Source: Umbilicaria muhlenbergii
Lineage: Eukaryota; Ascomycota; Lecanoromycetes; Umbilicariales; Umbilicariaceae
Assembly (NCBI GenBank): GCA_000611775.1
Contig: KK106981.1
Coordinates: forward strand, 7,524,312 to 7,588,311
Direction: 5' to 3'
Length of the DNA: 64,000 nt
The notes under the pieces are model-generated. The model saw nothing but the letters and a program-made list of their open reading frames with translations. It searched no databases and was not told the DNA's origin. A program made the position numbers and the translations under genes. Numbering within the stretch: the first letter of the stretch is position 1; each line of letters opens with the position of its first letter. Below are positions 1-10,905 of this stretch, piece by piece.

Positions 1-1
1 C

Positions 2-670
2 CCTGCCAGTGCGCGAGCATATCAAGATCATGCTGGTAGAACTCATCGCATGGCGAGGACGCATATGCCAACATCTATAACATCACCACTACCACCTACC
101 CGAGGGATGGTCGTCAGCGGTGAAGACGTCCATGCACTCCTACAAGACTACGCCCTATGTCCACCGTCGCAGACGCTAAGCCTGAGGACTCTGTTCTCCC
201 CCTCCTCGCACAGTCACTTGATCAGACAGGTCATTGCCAAGTCCGTCAAGCGCCTTTTAGATCATGGCGGCTACGATGCGGTGGTTCAACCACATGATAA
301 GACGGCGAAGGCGGTCCTGCTCTGGGTTGAAGGATACCAGCCGTCAACACACGCCCTCAAAGACGTCATAGCTCGAGACGGATCAGACAGGGGCATGAGT
401 TGGGGGATCACCGATGGAGAGGGGTCCATTGAGAAATTGAAAATCCCAGCGCCCGCTGTGGAAGAGCCCGAGGAATCGGGCTCTGTGGCGGACTTGGAGC
501 TGAGACCACGGAAACACGCCAGCTTTTCCAGATGGATCCTTACGTTTGATGACGAAGTAGAGGCAAGGAGATTTGCACGTTGCTGGCATCGACGGCCGTA
601 TCCCATGCCCAACGATAGGGTTATCTTCGGTGAGTCTTCGCCGCTAGTGCATGCAGAGTTCTTGTGGTGA
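2..670 (+). CDS. Unknown fungal protein, C-terminal part (5' end off the window)
   Basis: The frame is open from the left edge of the window, so the gene may begin outside it. The first in-frame ATG seen is at 50, which would give 206 residues. The C-terminal segment is rich in aromatic and basic residues (RRFARCWHRRPYP near residue 176) and ends in a hydrophobic VHAEFLW followed by a stop. A GTGAGT splice-donor-like site lies at 631, but reading through it to the stop gives a natural-looking C-terminus, so I kept it as exon. No named domain is recognised. The next gene, SEC4, is convergent, with about 0.6 kb between the two stops. I am fairly sure it codes; its function is not assigned. Confidence 0.55.
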   Translation, partial: PASARAYQDHAGRTHRMARTHMPTSITSPLPPTRGMVVSGEDVHALLQDYALCPPSQTLSLRTLFSPSSHSHLIRQVIAKSVKRLLDHGGYDAVVQPHDKTAKAVLLWVEGYQPSTHALKDVIARDGSDRGMSWGITDGEGSIEKLKIPAPAVEEPEESGSVADLELRPRKHASFSRWILTFDDEVEARRFARCWHRRPYPMPNDRVIFGESSPLVHAEFLW

Positions 671-1284
671 GGCTTCAAGCTGGGGCGTAGAGTACTCGGC
701 TCCCGATTTAGCTTCTGAAGTTCTTTGCATGACGACCTCCGATGTGCTCGTGCCGAAGCACAAAAAGTTGAGAAGTATTGGCGTATTGCACGGTTCATTC
801 GAGGTTACTCCTCTTTCATGCAACTTTGTTGCTCATCAACAAACCCGCCTTTTCAGTATTCACGTTCATCGATGGTTCTATTCCTACACCAGACACCCAA
901 GCTGGCGCCAAGTCGAGTGGCTTTGATGGAGATTAGTGATCAAGTCAGAAATTCTTCGGTGCGACTGTGCCTAACGCCCTGGTTCAATATCCCAGAGTCG
1001 TCCCCCCATGACTCAGACCCACATCGTCCGCAAGCATGCAAGTAAATACCTCTTTGTGATCTATCAAGCTATTTTAAGCTGCTCCGGCAGCAGAACAGCT
1101 CGCTGCTGGGAATTAAGGGTCCGTCTTCTTTTCTCACGGCGCGCGAGACCCTTCTCCCAACGTCCTCCAAACACCTCCGCCCTCAGCGTGCATCCATCAT
1201 AGATGTTCGAAGCATCGACACGTATTGTGTGACAGTGTGTCCCATTGCTTCTCGCACAATCCAGCTACCTCGGAACCAAAACTC
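671..1284. other. Convergent intergenic region
   Basis: This is the gap between the stop of the first gene and the stop of SEC4 on the other strand. Both strands hold only short open frames without family features. I see no RNA gene or repeat in it. Confidence 0.5.
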
Positions 1285-2048
<764 letters not shown>

Positions 2049-3083
2049 AACGTTGTCGGTAAATGGTGTCTGTGAGAAAATGGTGTGCCGTCTAGGTGGT
2101 ACAGGCTGGACTGAAGGCAGCGGCCAGAATGCAAGCCTTCAAGGTCCGTGAGAACCTGACTCACGGGAGCGTGCTGTCAGACGTTGCCTGGTGACCGTAC
2201 TTAGTGGTCGCGTTGGCGGTACACGGTCGAGGGAGTTTGATCGAAGGATGCTCTTTCCACGTAATGGCCAGCCCGGAGCAAGGTCTAAAGGTTGATCAGG
2301 AAGCTTTTCGTGTCGCTGGTAGCAAAATGAGGTGATGGCCAAGGTGCTGGTAGACAAGGATACGAAGCTGAATGTTCCGGATCAAAATGCGGGATGAGCC
2401 AACGTCCTGTCACTGCTGTCACATTCTAGCCTTTGCCGGGTGAGAGAGAGTGGGATGGAGAGCAGGGACAAGGACACGCCACACCCGAAACATGCTCCAA
2501 CTTCAAATTCACCCGCCACGGCCACCAACCCGACCAGTGACCACTTCACCCTTGCCAGCTTCATCTTGCCACAGTGACGTTGGTCATGACAATGACGATA
2601 ACAATGACGATAGCGATGCCCAAGAGCTGCTGACGGCGGGGCAGCTACCCCGTTTGATCTGAGCGTCCTGCATCACCAAGAGACCCCGAAATACTCCGGA
2701 GACTAGGATTCATTCATTGTCCAACATTCATTCTGCGAGAACCTTTCCTAGGAGTAAATCATACTATGTTTCCCACCACTGTCGTGTACTCCGAGGCTCC
2801 TTTCAATCGCTTCTGCTTCACTGCTCCTAGTCTTCTTTCTGTTCTGCTGCTACTGTTCACCACACTGGCAACCCAACTCCAACGCAGCTTAGCCTCTGCG
2901 AGCAGAGTAAGTAAACGGCAGCCCCAATCTGCATCACCTACTATGCTCTACTCTAGGACGCGTACCTTCATATCAATTCTGAACGCCGGCCAGATGCCAC
3001 GCTAATGTCGCCGATGCTGACAGCCCCACCCGCAGCCCATGAGAACCCCCCTCTCCCCCATACCCATTGTACACCCGTGAACT
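2049..3083. other. SEC4 upstream region / NCA2 downstream region
   Basis: This is about 1 kb between the SEC4 start and the NCA2 stop, both on the minus strand. It should contain the SEC4 promoter and 5' UTR. It includes a short purine-rich and GA/CA-repetitive patch near 2440-2630. I find no convincing gene in it. Confidence 0.5.
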
Positions 3084-5277
3084 TCATCGTAGCCACTTCC
3101 AGTATGCCCACCGAATCCTCTCCACCACCTTGAGCTGTCGCTCCACCCCCGTCCGGATGTCCACCAAATCGTTGACCTCCTCTAAGAACTCTCGACCGAT
3201 CTCGCCTGGTAAGATTTGCTGGGCAGTTTGTCGGAGGATGTGGACTTCGCAAAGGAGGAGCCCATGTTCTTTGTACGACAGCATTCCGTGCTTGGATGGC
3301 GTTGAAGCGGTCAAAATCCGATCGATGTTTCTGCGACCGTTAGTATGCCTACAGCGGCGCACAATGCTCGATCCACCACTGACCGCAGAACTCGAACCAT
3401 GTGACCAGGCTTCTTGCCCTTTGTTGGGCCATCACGCCTGCCGAACACTCCACCAATCCAACGCAAAAGCCCAAAACATACCAGAATGCCAGGCGTTAAT
3501 CCTACGAAACTGTCTTGAGGTGAGCATTTGTATTTCTGTGAATCCTCGATTCCAGCACTCACCCGAAAACCAACTCCTGACTCTTGAGTAACGCGTCGAT
3601 ACCGCCGATGGCCACTTCGACGTCAACTTTGGTCTTTTGGATTTGGATCAGTAGCGCCCGCACGAGATCACCCCTCACCACGCCAATGATGGGTTTTCGA
3701 AGGTCCTTCTCGTAAGCCTTCAGCACCGGGGTCAAGTCCCCTTCTTTGACTTTCGTTCTAATGTCGGCGATTTGAGCGTCACTTAATGGCGCTCCACTAT
3801 TGGGGTTGTCCACGGCAAAGTCCACCACCATTCTCTCCAAGCTAGCTCGGTCCCCTTCGAGACTTCCCTTGCTCATGATGGCCACTTCGCTATTCTTGTC
3901 ATGACGGATAGTGCCAATCACTTTCTTCACTGGTTCCACCACCCAGTTGTACCAGAAGTCGACAGTCGTAGTGCCAAAGTCACGTATCCAGGTCATGATC
4001 TCAGCTCTCCGGTTCACAAGTATGCGGAGCAGCGTACTTGAGGACAGAAAAAGCACCGCCACTGGAAGCCAGTAGCGTACCAAGCGGGACGGTCGGCCAT
4101 ATTCAGCTGCCAGTCCCTTTGAAGCCGCCACATGACCTGGCATATGCACCTTCAAGATCTGCTGAAGCCTGTCTGCTAATAATGCAGGCCTTGGAGACGA
4201 GTCTTCTTCGGCTGATTCGTGTCGTACGATTTCCGGGTCATCTTCGACGTTCGTGAAGACGGTTTCCTCAAATTCGTTCACACCAACTTCGAGCGCAGTC
4301 ACATTCCGAAGAACTACTTCCATCAAAGACACGCTCTTGGCTACCACGCTTTTCCATTCCTCTTTATCCATATCACCATCTCTGTTCTTTGTAATAACCG
4401 ATCCCTCATCATCGAGATCGAAAGTCAGAGCCTCATCCATGAGCACCCCTAGCCCACTAGCACTCATCTCCCGCAGCTTTTTGAGGTGGTTCTGCTTTCT
4501 TCGGGCCTCAGTACGGACCATAGTAATCGGAGACATGATCTTAGATTGTATGTCTGCTACTGAGCGATCGCGAATACTATCCTTCACTAGGCCATAAAAC
4601 TGGCGCCAGCGGTCAGACAAAGACTTCTGCGTACGAAAATCATCGTGGCTGGTGCTGGTCAGGGAATCGAACCGCTGCTTAGCATCTGAGTAGATTTCCT
4701 TCGACCACAGCCAGAAGCGTGAAGGCGAGGTCTGTATGGAGTATAAGCCTGAGTAGGCGTAGGATCCAAGGACCTCATCCCAGTACCAGATGTCGTTACT
4801 CAATGGTATAGTTTGCTCCAACAGTGCATTCAGTATCAGTCCGTAGGTTTGAGCCGTGGCTTTGCTAACCAGCAGCCATTCGAGTTCTCGCTCGTACAAG
4901 ACACTGTCTGCGTCCTGGTGAGTGGTAATGTTCGAAGATGTCGAACAGTTGGCCTGTTCAAGAAAAGATTGTACAGTGGCCGAGCGAAGGAGTCCCTGTG
5001 ATGAAGAAGCTGTGGACAACGACTTCACCGCCGCTTGCAACTGGAAGATCCGTGCTTGGTACGAACTCTGCCCGAAGGGAGCATCAAAGTCCTGCGTAAC
5101 ACGGGACGCTGATCTGAGGATGGGAGACCGAGGATCGGAAGGGAGTAGTGAGAGCTGGAGTCGGTCAAGTTGGCCATCGACGCGACGGACTTGACTATGC
5201 TGGGAATTAGGATGAGTGCCGATTTGGTTAGGGCTATTGACGGAAGGTCTTGCGACTCACTCAATCACGAACGACAT
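3084..5277 (-). CDS. NCA2: Nca2-family mitochondrial protein (nuclear control of ATP synthase)
   Basis: In yeast, Nca2 affects expression of the mitochondrially encoded ATP synthase subunits 6 and 8 and sits in the mitochondrial outer membrane. Exons from the complement are 5277-5261, 5194-3563, 3509-3384 and 3330-3084, giving 673 residues; introns are 66, 53 and 53 bp. The first exon is only 17 nt (MSFVI plus part of a codon) and is spliced in frame to QVRRVDGQLDRLQLSL. The C-terminal half carries the family signature: a hydrophobic segment near residues 380-399 (WLPVAVLFL), the DLVRALLIQIQKTKVDVE stretch, a second hydrophobic segment near 551-573 (FVGLTPGILVCFGLLRW), and NIDRILT followed by GLLLCEVHILR. 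Length is in the range of fungal Nca2. It is divergent from ERG25, with 0.7 kb between the starts. Confidence 0.93.
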
Positions 5278-5960
5278 GGCACAAGAGCCAGCGACTTTTC
5301 CGTGCTCTTTCGAACTCTACATAACCTGGGGCGGGGGGGGCTGCGGAGACTACCCTATGCAACTCTGACTCTGATTCGAGCCGCGCAGGATCATCACGAG
5401 CATGTATGAGTACGGGTACCAACATCAGACGATGCCTGACAGCCTGATAACCTACCTAGTTGAACCCTTCAGCCTTGCAAGGCTCGCTAAGTCTTGCGGC
5501 AAAAACCGAAGTTATGGTAACACTGCGTCGTAAGGTCCGAGTAAAGTAAAACACGTCGTATGTATTGTTCTTGTGGCATTGAGGATGCGGTACCAGCATC
5601 ATGCGTACACATACAGAACTGATCAAGCTAGCCAACCCTTGCCGTCGTGCCTATGACTCTGCCCTGAAGCATAACCTAAGGGAAGAAGCAGGTCGTAATC
5701 GTAAGATAAGGCATCGTAATACATCACAGGGAATGATAGTTGGTACAAGTACCTTACCGTGCGTACTTTACAGTACTCTCGGAACACCTTCCTCTGAGGG
5801 TCGATCACACCACTCCGGAACAGTCGTCTCCGTGCCGTAGTTGGTTCCTGCAGAAAGAAACCCTCTTTCGCCTCGCGACTAAGGCTGAAGGCCTATTTCA
5901 TCCCCAACCTTCAGTTTTATTCTTTCAGCGTCGTCCCAACATTATCGCCGCCCTCCTGTC
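5278..5960. promoter_or_regulatory. Bidirectional promoter region, NCA2 / ERG25
   Basis: These 683 bp separate two divergent starts and must hold both promoters. Near 5330 there is a GC box-like run (GGGGCGGGGGGGG). A pyrimidine-rich stretch lies from 5860 to 5960, just before the inferred ERG25 start, as is common in fungal promoters. No gene is seen here. Confidence 0.6.
5804..5813 (+). promoter_or_regulatory. Possible sterol regulatory element (SREBP/SrbA-type)
   Basis: The 10-mer ATCACACCAC differs at one position from the classical SRE-1 core ATCACCCCAC and lies about 150 bp upstream of ERG25. ERG25 genes are known targets of the SREBP SrbA in Aspergillus. One match of this length can arise by chance, so this is a hint only. 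Confidence 0.3.
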
Positions 5961-7031
5961 ATGTGTGTTTCTCGCCCCAGATATCAATCATGTATGAGCA
6001 GGCTACTGACATGACGGCTTAAGGAATTCTACATCATCGCTCCTCTCCTCGCCGCCGGAGACATACTGGGGTCAGTATGATGAGATCTCCAAATACAACG
6101 TCCACCTCAACATTGCCGAACGCTTGTGGGCAGCATGGTACGCCTACATGCAGAACGATGTGCTCGCCACCGGTATCTTGTCATTCGTGATGCACGAAGT
6201 TGTGTACTTTGGCCGCTCCCTCCCCTGGGTCATTATTGACCGCATTCCCTACTTTAACAAATACAAAATTCAGAACGTACGACTCGTGCTGTTGTTGCCA
6301 ATCTCCGCAGGATGAAGCTGACCAGCTTACAGCAAAAGATCCCTACGGCTCAAGAGCAATGGAACTGTGCCAAGCTAGTGCTACTCTCGCATTTTACCGT
6401 TGAGTTACCTCAGATCTGGTAGGTGACTGTATCGTAGCGGCAAGAGGCATCGCTCATCTCCAACAGGCTTTTCCATCCTATGGCTCAATATTTTGGACTA
6501 GCCACGGGTATCCCATTCCCTTCATTCCTCACAATGGCCTACCAAATTACCGTCTTCTTCGTGCTAGAGGATACCTGGCATTACTGGTCGCATCGCGCAC
6601 TCCATTGGGGTCCGCTATACAAGAACATCCACAAGATTCACCATCAATACTCTGCACCATTCGGCTTGGCCGCTGAGTATGCGTCACCGATTGAGGTCAT
6701 GATACTGGGACTCGGTACCGTTGGCTCGCCAATCCTCTGGTGTGCGGTTACTGGAAATCTTCACATATTGACTATGTACATCTGGATCGTTTTCCGCTTG
6801 TTCCAGGCAATCGATGCGCACAGTGGTTATGAGTTCCCCTGGAGCTTGCACCACTTCTTGCCCTTCTGGGCTGGCGCTGAGCACCATGATGTTCATCACG
6901 AGCGCTTTATCGGCAATTACTCGAGTAGCTTCCGGTGGTGGGATTACGTATTGGATACCGAGTCTGGCCCCGAGGCAGCCAGGAAGCGAAGAGAGCGCCG
7001 CATGGCTAAGGAGGGCAAGAAAGTCCAGTAA
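5961..7031 (+). CDS. ERG25: C-4 methylsterol oxidase Erg25
   Basis: This is the ER membrane di-iron oxidase that removes the C-4 methyl groups in ergosterol synthesis. Inferred exons are 5961-5962, 6024-6276, 6333-6418 and 6467-7031, giving 301 residues. The N-terminus of exon 2 reads [15 protein letters not shown], and family members start with MNST, but no ATG directly precedes it. An intron between AT and G (donor GTGTGT at 5963, branch CTGAC at 6006, acceptor AAG at 6023) restores MNST; a second AT|GTATGA donor at 5992 would leave only 32 bp. The three histidine clusters of the fatty acid hydroxylase family are present: HRALH, HKIHH and HHDVHH. Hydrophobic segments flank them as expected. 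The rest of the splice pattern is secure. Confidence 0.93.
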
Positions 7032-7669
7032 GATGACCTCGGATGCATCGGCGACTTGTCATGAAGGAAGAAATTGAGTCGAATGATTTCATCCTCGGAA
7101 CGCATAGAAGCCCACGTGTAGGGTACTAATCATCATCCTAGAATCATTTTGGGGTTTGCGCTCGGAGCCACTGTTTACCTTTGACTTCTTGGCGCTTACG
7201 GCGAGGTTCTTTATGAGTAGCTGGCGTGACATTCTGTATCATAAATAGATCGGCTTGAGGACGTTGCACTACTCAAGGCAGTATTTAGGTCGAAGGGAAT
7301 TATTCAATGACACCAACGTGCGTTCTAGCCCCATCTTAAGAGTGGCTACAATTCGGTTCCCCGTGGCCTGCCTGGATCGAGCCAGCTTTCAAACCTTCCT
7401 GCAAGTACAGAGCGATGTTCTTTGTTAACTAACCGCTCGTTTGACAGGGGTTGCGTCTCTCATGATCACGCATCCCTAAAGAGTCTGACAAGCTTGGACT
7501 TGGTAGGACAAATCCTCCACAAGCATGACGCTCGTGCCCTTGCAACCGCCATCTCAAGCCGAACACTAGCCGATATGCGAAGCAGACAAAGCACAGCTGG
7601 TCCTTCTACTTGAACCCTACTCTTCCGTGCGGTTTGAGTTGGCCTCGTGTTGCATCTTTGGGTCGAGCA
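7032..7669. other. Convergent intergenic region, ERG25 / carbinolamine dehydratase
   Basis: This is the 0.64 kb between two converging stops. A 63-codon plus-strand frame at 7422-7613 is preceded by an intron-like segment (GT at 7405, CTAAC branch, ACAG at about 7447), but the protein matches nothing I know. No RNA gene or repeat is seen. Confidence 0.45.
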
Positions 7670-8320
7670 TTATTTTCCATCATCGTTGGTGATTTGATCC
7701 ATGAGAACAGACGCCGGACAATCGGTATCTGGCGCTTGGGATTCGCCAAAATGCTTTGCTTGCTCGTCACATATCGCTGCCATTTTTGTGTCCTTCAAGG
7801 AGAGACCCTCTGGATTATGCGTCGTCCATCGTATATATGTGCGATTGTAAATCTTGGCCTTGATATCAGACCTGCAACGCAAAGCAAGGGAATCCATAAA
7901 GACAGACGCACGTTGGACCACTCTGGATGGTGACGCTCTCTTTTGCATTCTTCAGCCACGGCGGTCATGAAATCCTAAATCACCTCAGATGAAGCTCCAT
8001 TCATGTTCTCATCAACCCCGATCACTGCTCACCCATGTCCGCTTGAACGTCTCAAACTTGAAGGATCTCTGTACTCCCTTACCATCCTTGGTCAGATACC
8101 ACCGCCCACCGTAGCTGTGAAGTAGCGGTTCCAGATGTCTGTGAAGCTGCTCTGTGTCTTGTCCGTCTGAGATTTGTAGCTTGGGCTTCACCCTCCTAGC
8201 CGTTTCATCGCTGTGATACCGCCGGCCTGGTGACCCAACTTGACTGTATGAACAACAGAATCGCAAACACAGAGGTAGCGATACGTCTAAAACAGGTAGC
8301 AGTCTCAAAACAAGTACCAT
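7670..8320 (-). CDS. Pterin-4a-carbinolamine dehydratase
   Basis: This enzyme dehydrates 4a-hydroxytetrahydropterin in the recycling of tetrahydrobiopterin; homologues also occur in fungi that make little pterin. Exons from the complement are 8320-8033, 7974-7912 and 7852-7670, giving 177 residues. The family core is clear across the splice sites: GGRWYLTKDGKGVQRSFKFETFKRTW, then DFMTAVAEECKRERHHPEWSN, then IYNRTYIRWTTHNPEGL. The HHPEW and TTHNP motifs hold the catalytic histidines. The acceptor at 7853 could instead lie 6 nt upstream on the coding strand, adding two residues (AK). The N-terminal 60 residues are basic and hydrophobic, possibly a mitochondrial targeting signal, but this start is less certain than the core. 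Confidence 0.85.
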
Positions 8321-8389
8321 TGTAGGACTACAGTATTCATAGCGGCATGACGAGTATAACGTGTTCAAAAGTGATTTTTGCAAGCAGAT

Positions 8390-8760
8390 TTGTCACAATG
8401 TAGTAGCACATTAGGACTAGTGGCTGCTCCCATATTTCTTTATAAACTATGAGTTATAACACATACAAATTTTATGTATAATGTTACTCGTTTATTTTAA
8501 ATTGTTATAATAATATACCTGATCATTATTTAATATAAAAAATGCATAATTAAAACTTTGTTTATGTGATAATTAAAAATCCAATTTAAAACATTCACTG
8601 ATAATAATATATTTTATTACTAATGTAAGGCTATAGCATTTTTTATTATAAAGAAGTAAGTAGCAGAATTTAAAATGTTATAAAATGTTAACAAAATCAA
8701 ATTATATAAATTTATTACATAAAACTAATAATTAAGAAGTGAAAATAGAAATAGAGTGCT
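8390..8760. repeat. Small AT-rich island, possible degraded LTR relic
   Basis: This patch is strikingly AT-rich within balanced-composition flanks. An 18-nt stretch at 8719-8736 (ATAAAACTAATAATTAAG) is identical to 51482-51499 inside the left LTR of element C, and the 25 nt after it are also similar. The likely reading is an old RIP-affected solo or partial LTR of the same group. Ends and target duplication are not seen. Confidence 0.35.
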
Positions 8761-9274
8761 GTTGATGCCGAGATTAGGCCAAGTCAACCCCGCATATTTG
8801 ATCACCGTGGTATGAAATGGGGCTACAAGCCAGCGGGTCTGCTCAGGGAACGTTCAACACTGAGATGTCAATACTTTCAGCAGTCTTCATGAAGTGCTTC
8901 AGAGCCATGCTATCAGTCTCTAACAGTCTTTCAGTCGGCGTCAACCACTGCGTCGAGTATCACATCATCGACAGATCCAAAGTCATGAGAGTGACTGCGG
9001 TCAAATGATTTTTCTAAGATCTACTTCAAGTCTGCACCTACATTGGTCACCATGCAGTCAACCCATTCCACTACGATCAAATCCGAGCCCATACCGAACA
9101 CCGGTCACTAGCAGCCTTTGCACTTTGATACTGAGAACCGGTTGAACTCAATTTCGAAAGCCTGCGCAGGTTCAGAAGATTCAACAGCATCCTCTACTAT
9201 AACTTCTTCCTTTCAGCAGCCAACCTATCAGAACAAGAGAAACTTCCTGAAGGGTTAATCCTCTGTTAGAATGC
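8761..9274. other. Gap downstream of the lactate dehydrogenase-like gene
   Basis: These 0.5 kb lie between the AT-rich island and the stop of the next minus-strand gene. I see no coding exon, RNA gene or repeat. Confidence 0.45.
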
Positions 9275-10905
9275 CTATAACTTTGACTTCTCCTGTGGAC
9301 CAGCAAGAGCATCATAGACGTTCAGACCCAGAGTATCCGCGGGGACAGTCGTCGAGTGCAAGCTCAAACCTCGTGTATCTACCAACGACGGATTTAGTTG
9401 GTCGATGCTGGAACAGCCAATCAGCCTCATGTTCATCTCCATCTCGTCTTTAAGCAGCTGCATAGCGCGATCCACGCCGGGCAGACCGTAGGCACTCATG
9501 GCATATAGGAATGGGCGGCCGATACCGACTCCAGTGGCACCAAGGCAGAGCGCCTTTATTATATCAGTCGCCCGTCGGATGCCGCCATCGACGAAAATTT
9601 GGATTCGGTTTTCCCAACCTCGCTCACGGAGTACTGGCATGACCTCTGCCAGAACTTCGATTCCGGATCTGGCAAAGTCAAGCTGCCGGCCCCCGTGGTT
9701 TGACAACACTACGCCCTGGACGCCCATCTCAATGGCTCTGATCACGTCTTCAACCCTTTGCACTCCCTTGAGTAGGATGGGCATCTTTGTGATGCTCTGG
9801 AACCAAGGGATATCCTTCCAGCTAAGAGCTGGGTCAATGAAGGAAGAAATAGCGCGAGCAGCGCCTTGTGAACGGTCCACATTATGGCCACCAGTGTCCT
9901 GCACATTCGAGCCCACATCGGAGAACTTGGAGCGCATGTCCTTTTCACGCCGACCGAGCTGAGGAGCATCGACTGTGATAAACAGGGCCTTCACCCCCCG
10001 CTTCTCGGCATGTTCTATGATACGTTTAGTAATCTGGCGGTCTTTATTCACGTAAAGTTGCAGCCAAGTCGCCTGGTCTCCTTGTTTGGCATCCATTATT
10101 TCATCGAAGGAACAGCTTGCTAGTGTTGGAATCATTTGGACGACATTATGCTTCTTAGCACCTCTAGTCAGAATCACCTCTCCTTCTGGATGACCCAACT
10201 TTCCAAGAGCTGTTGCTGTCTGAGGCATGAACTTTAGCACGCATCTACAGATTGGAAAGGTGAAGAAAAACTCACAACATAGAACGGAATATCGACCCTA
10301 GTGCCCAGCATTGTGGTTGACAAATCAATCTTCTCCACGTCTACTAGTATTCTGGGCCGGAACCAAATCTTGTGGAAGGCGCTGTGATTTTCGCGCATGG
10401 TCTACGGATCTCCCATCAGCTCAACAGGAGCGAGAGCAACGTGCCAGGGCCAACTCACTATTTCGTCATCGGCACCACTTGAATAGTATGCCCAGGCGGT
10501 TCTCTTCATAACTCGTCTTGCGACAGCTTCGAAATCCATCAAATTGTAGCATTGTTCCAAAATCGGCATTCGCTTGATCCTCTCCTGCCTTTCCTGCTCA
10601 TCTGGATCTTCCTCTTTCTGATCTTGCTGCACGGTGCCCATGTCTACTTCTCCAAGGTGCTTCGACTTGTCGAGGTACTTGTCGAGAGTGTCTGGAGGGT
10701 GAATTGGTTCGTAAGTCTCCGTCGCGTCTTTGCCAGCGTACTTGAGGATGATGTTAGGCCCGCCAGGGTGCTCCGGCATGAAGTCGGTCACATCGTAGGC
10801 CCTGCCATGTATAATGACCCAGCAATCCTCCCTCTTGTTGTGTTTGGCGACCTCCTCGCCTTTGAGCTGCTTGGACTTCGGTTGGTGCTGACCTTCTCGA
10901 TTCAT
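9275..10905 (-). CDS. Cytochrome b5/FMN L-lactate dehydrogenase (flavocytochrome b2-like) with peroxisomal SKL end
   Basis: This two-domain 2-hydroxyacid dehydrogenase oxidises L-lactate or a related 2-hydroxy acid with FMN and passes electrons to heme. Exons from the complement are 10905-10459, 10401-10276 and 10219-9275, giving 505 residues, with introns of 57 and 56 bp. A cytochrome b5 domain fills about residues 14-90, with the heme-ligand motif HPGG at 46-49. The FMN barrel follows: YYSSGADDE, RENHSAFHKIWFRPR, then PILLKGV and SNHGGRQLDF, which hold the catalytic Lys, His and Arg. Two features differ from yeast Cyb2: there is no N-terminal mitochondrial presequence (the heme domain starts almost at once), and the protein ends in KSKL, a textbook PTS1 signal. 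Substrate is uncertain between lactate, glycolate and other hydroxy acids. Confidence 0.9.

Noticed and set aside
286-798. Long minus-strand ORF over the first gene
   Set aside because: It is antisense to a better-supported frame that is open to the window edge, and its sequence has no family character.
7422-7613. Small plus-strand exon with an intron-like segment before it
   Set aside because: Splice signals look fair, but the protein is unrecognised and no upstream exon with a start could be found.
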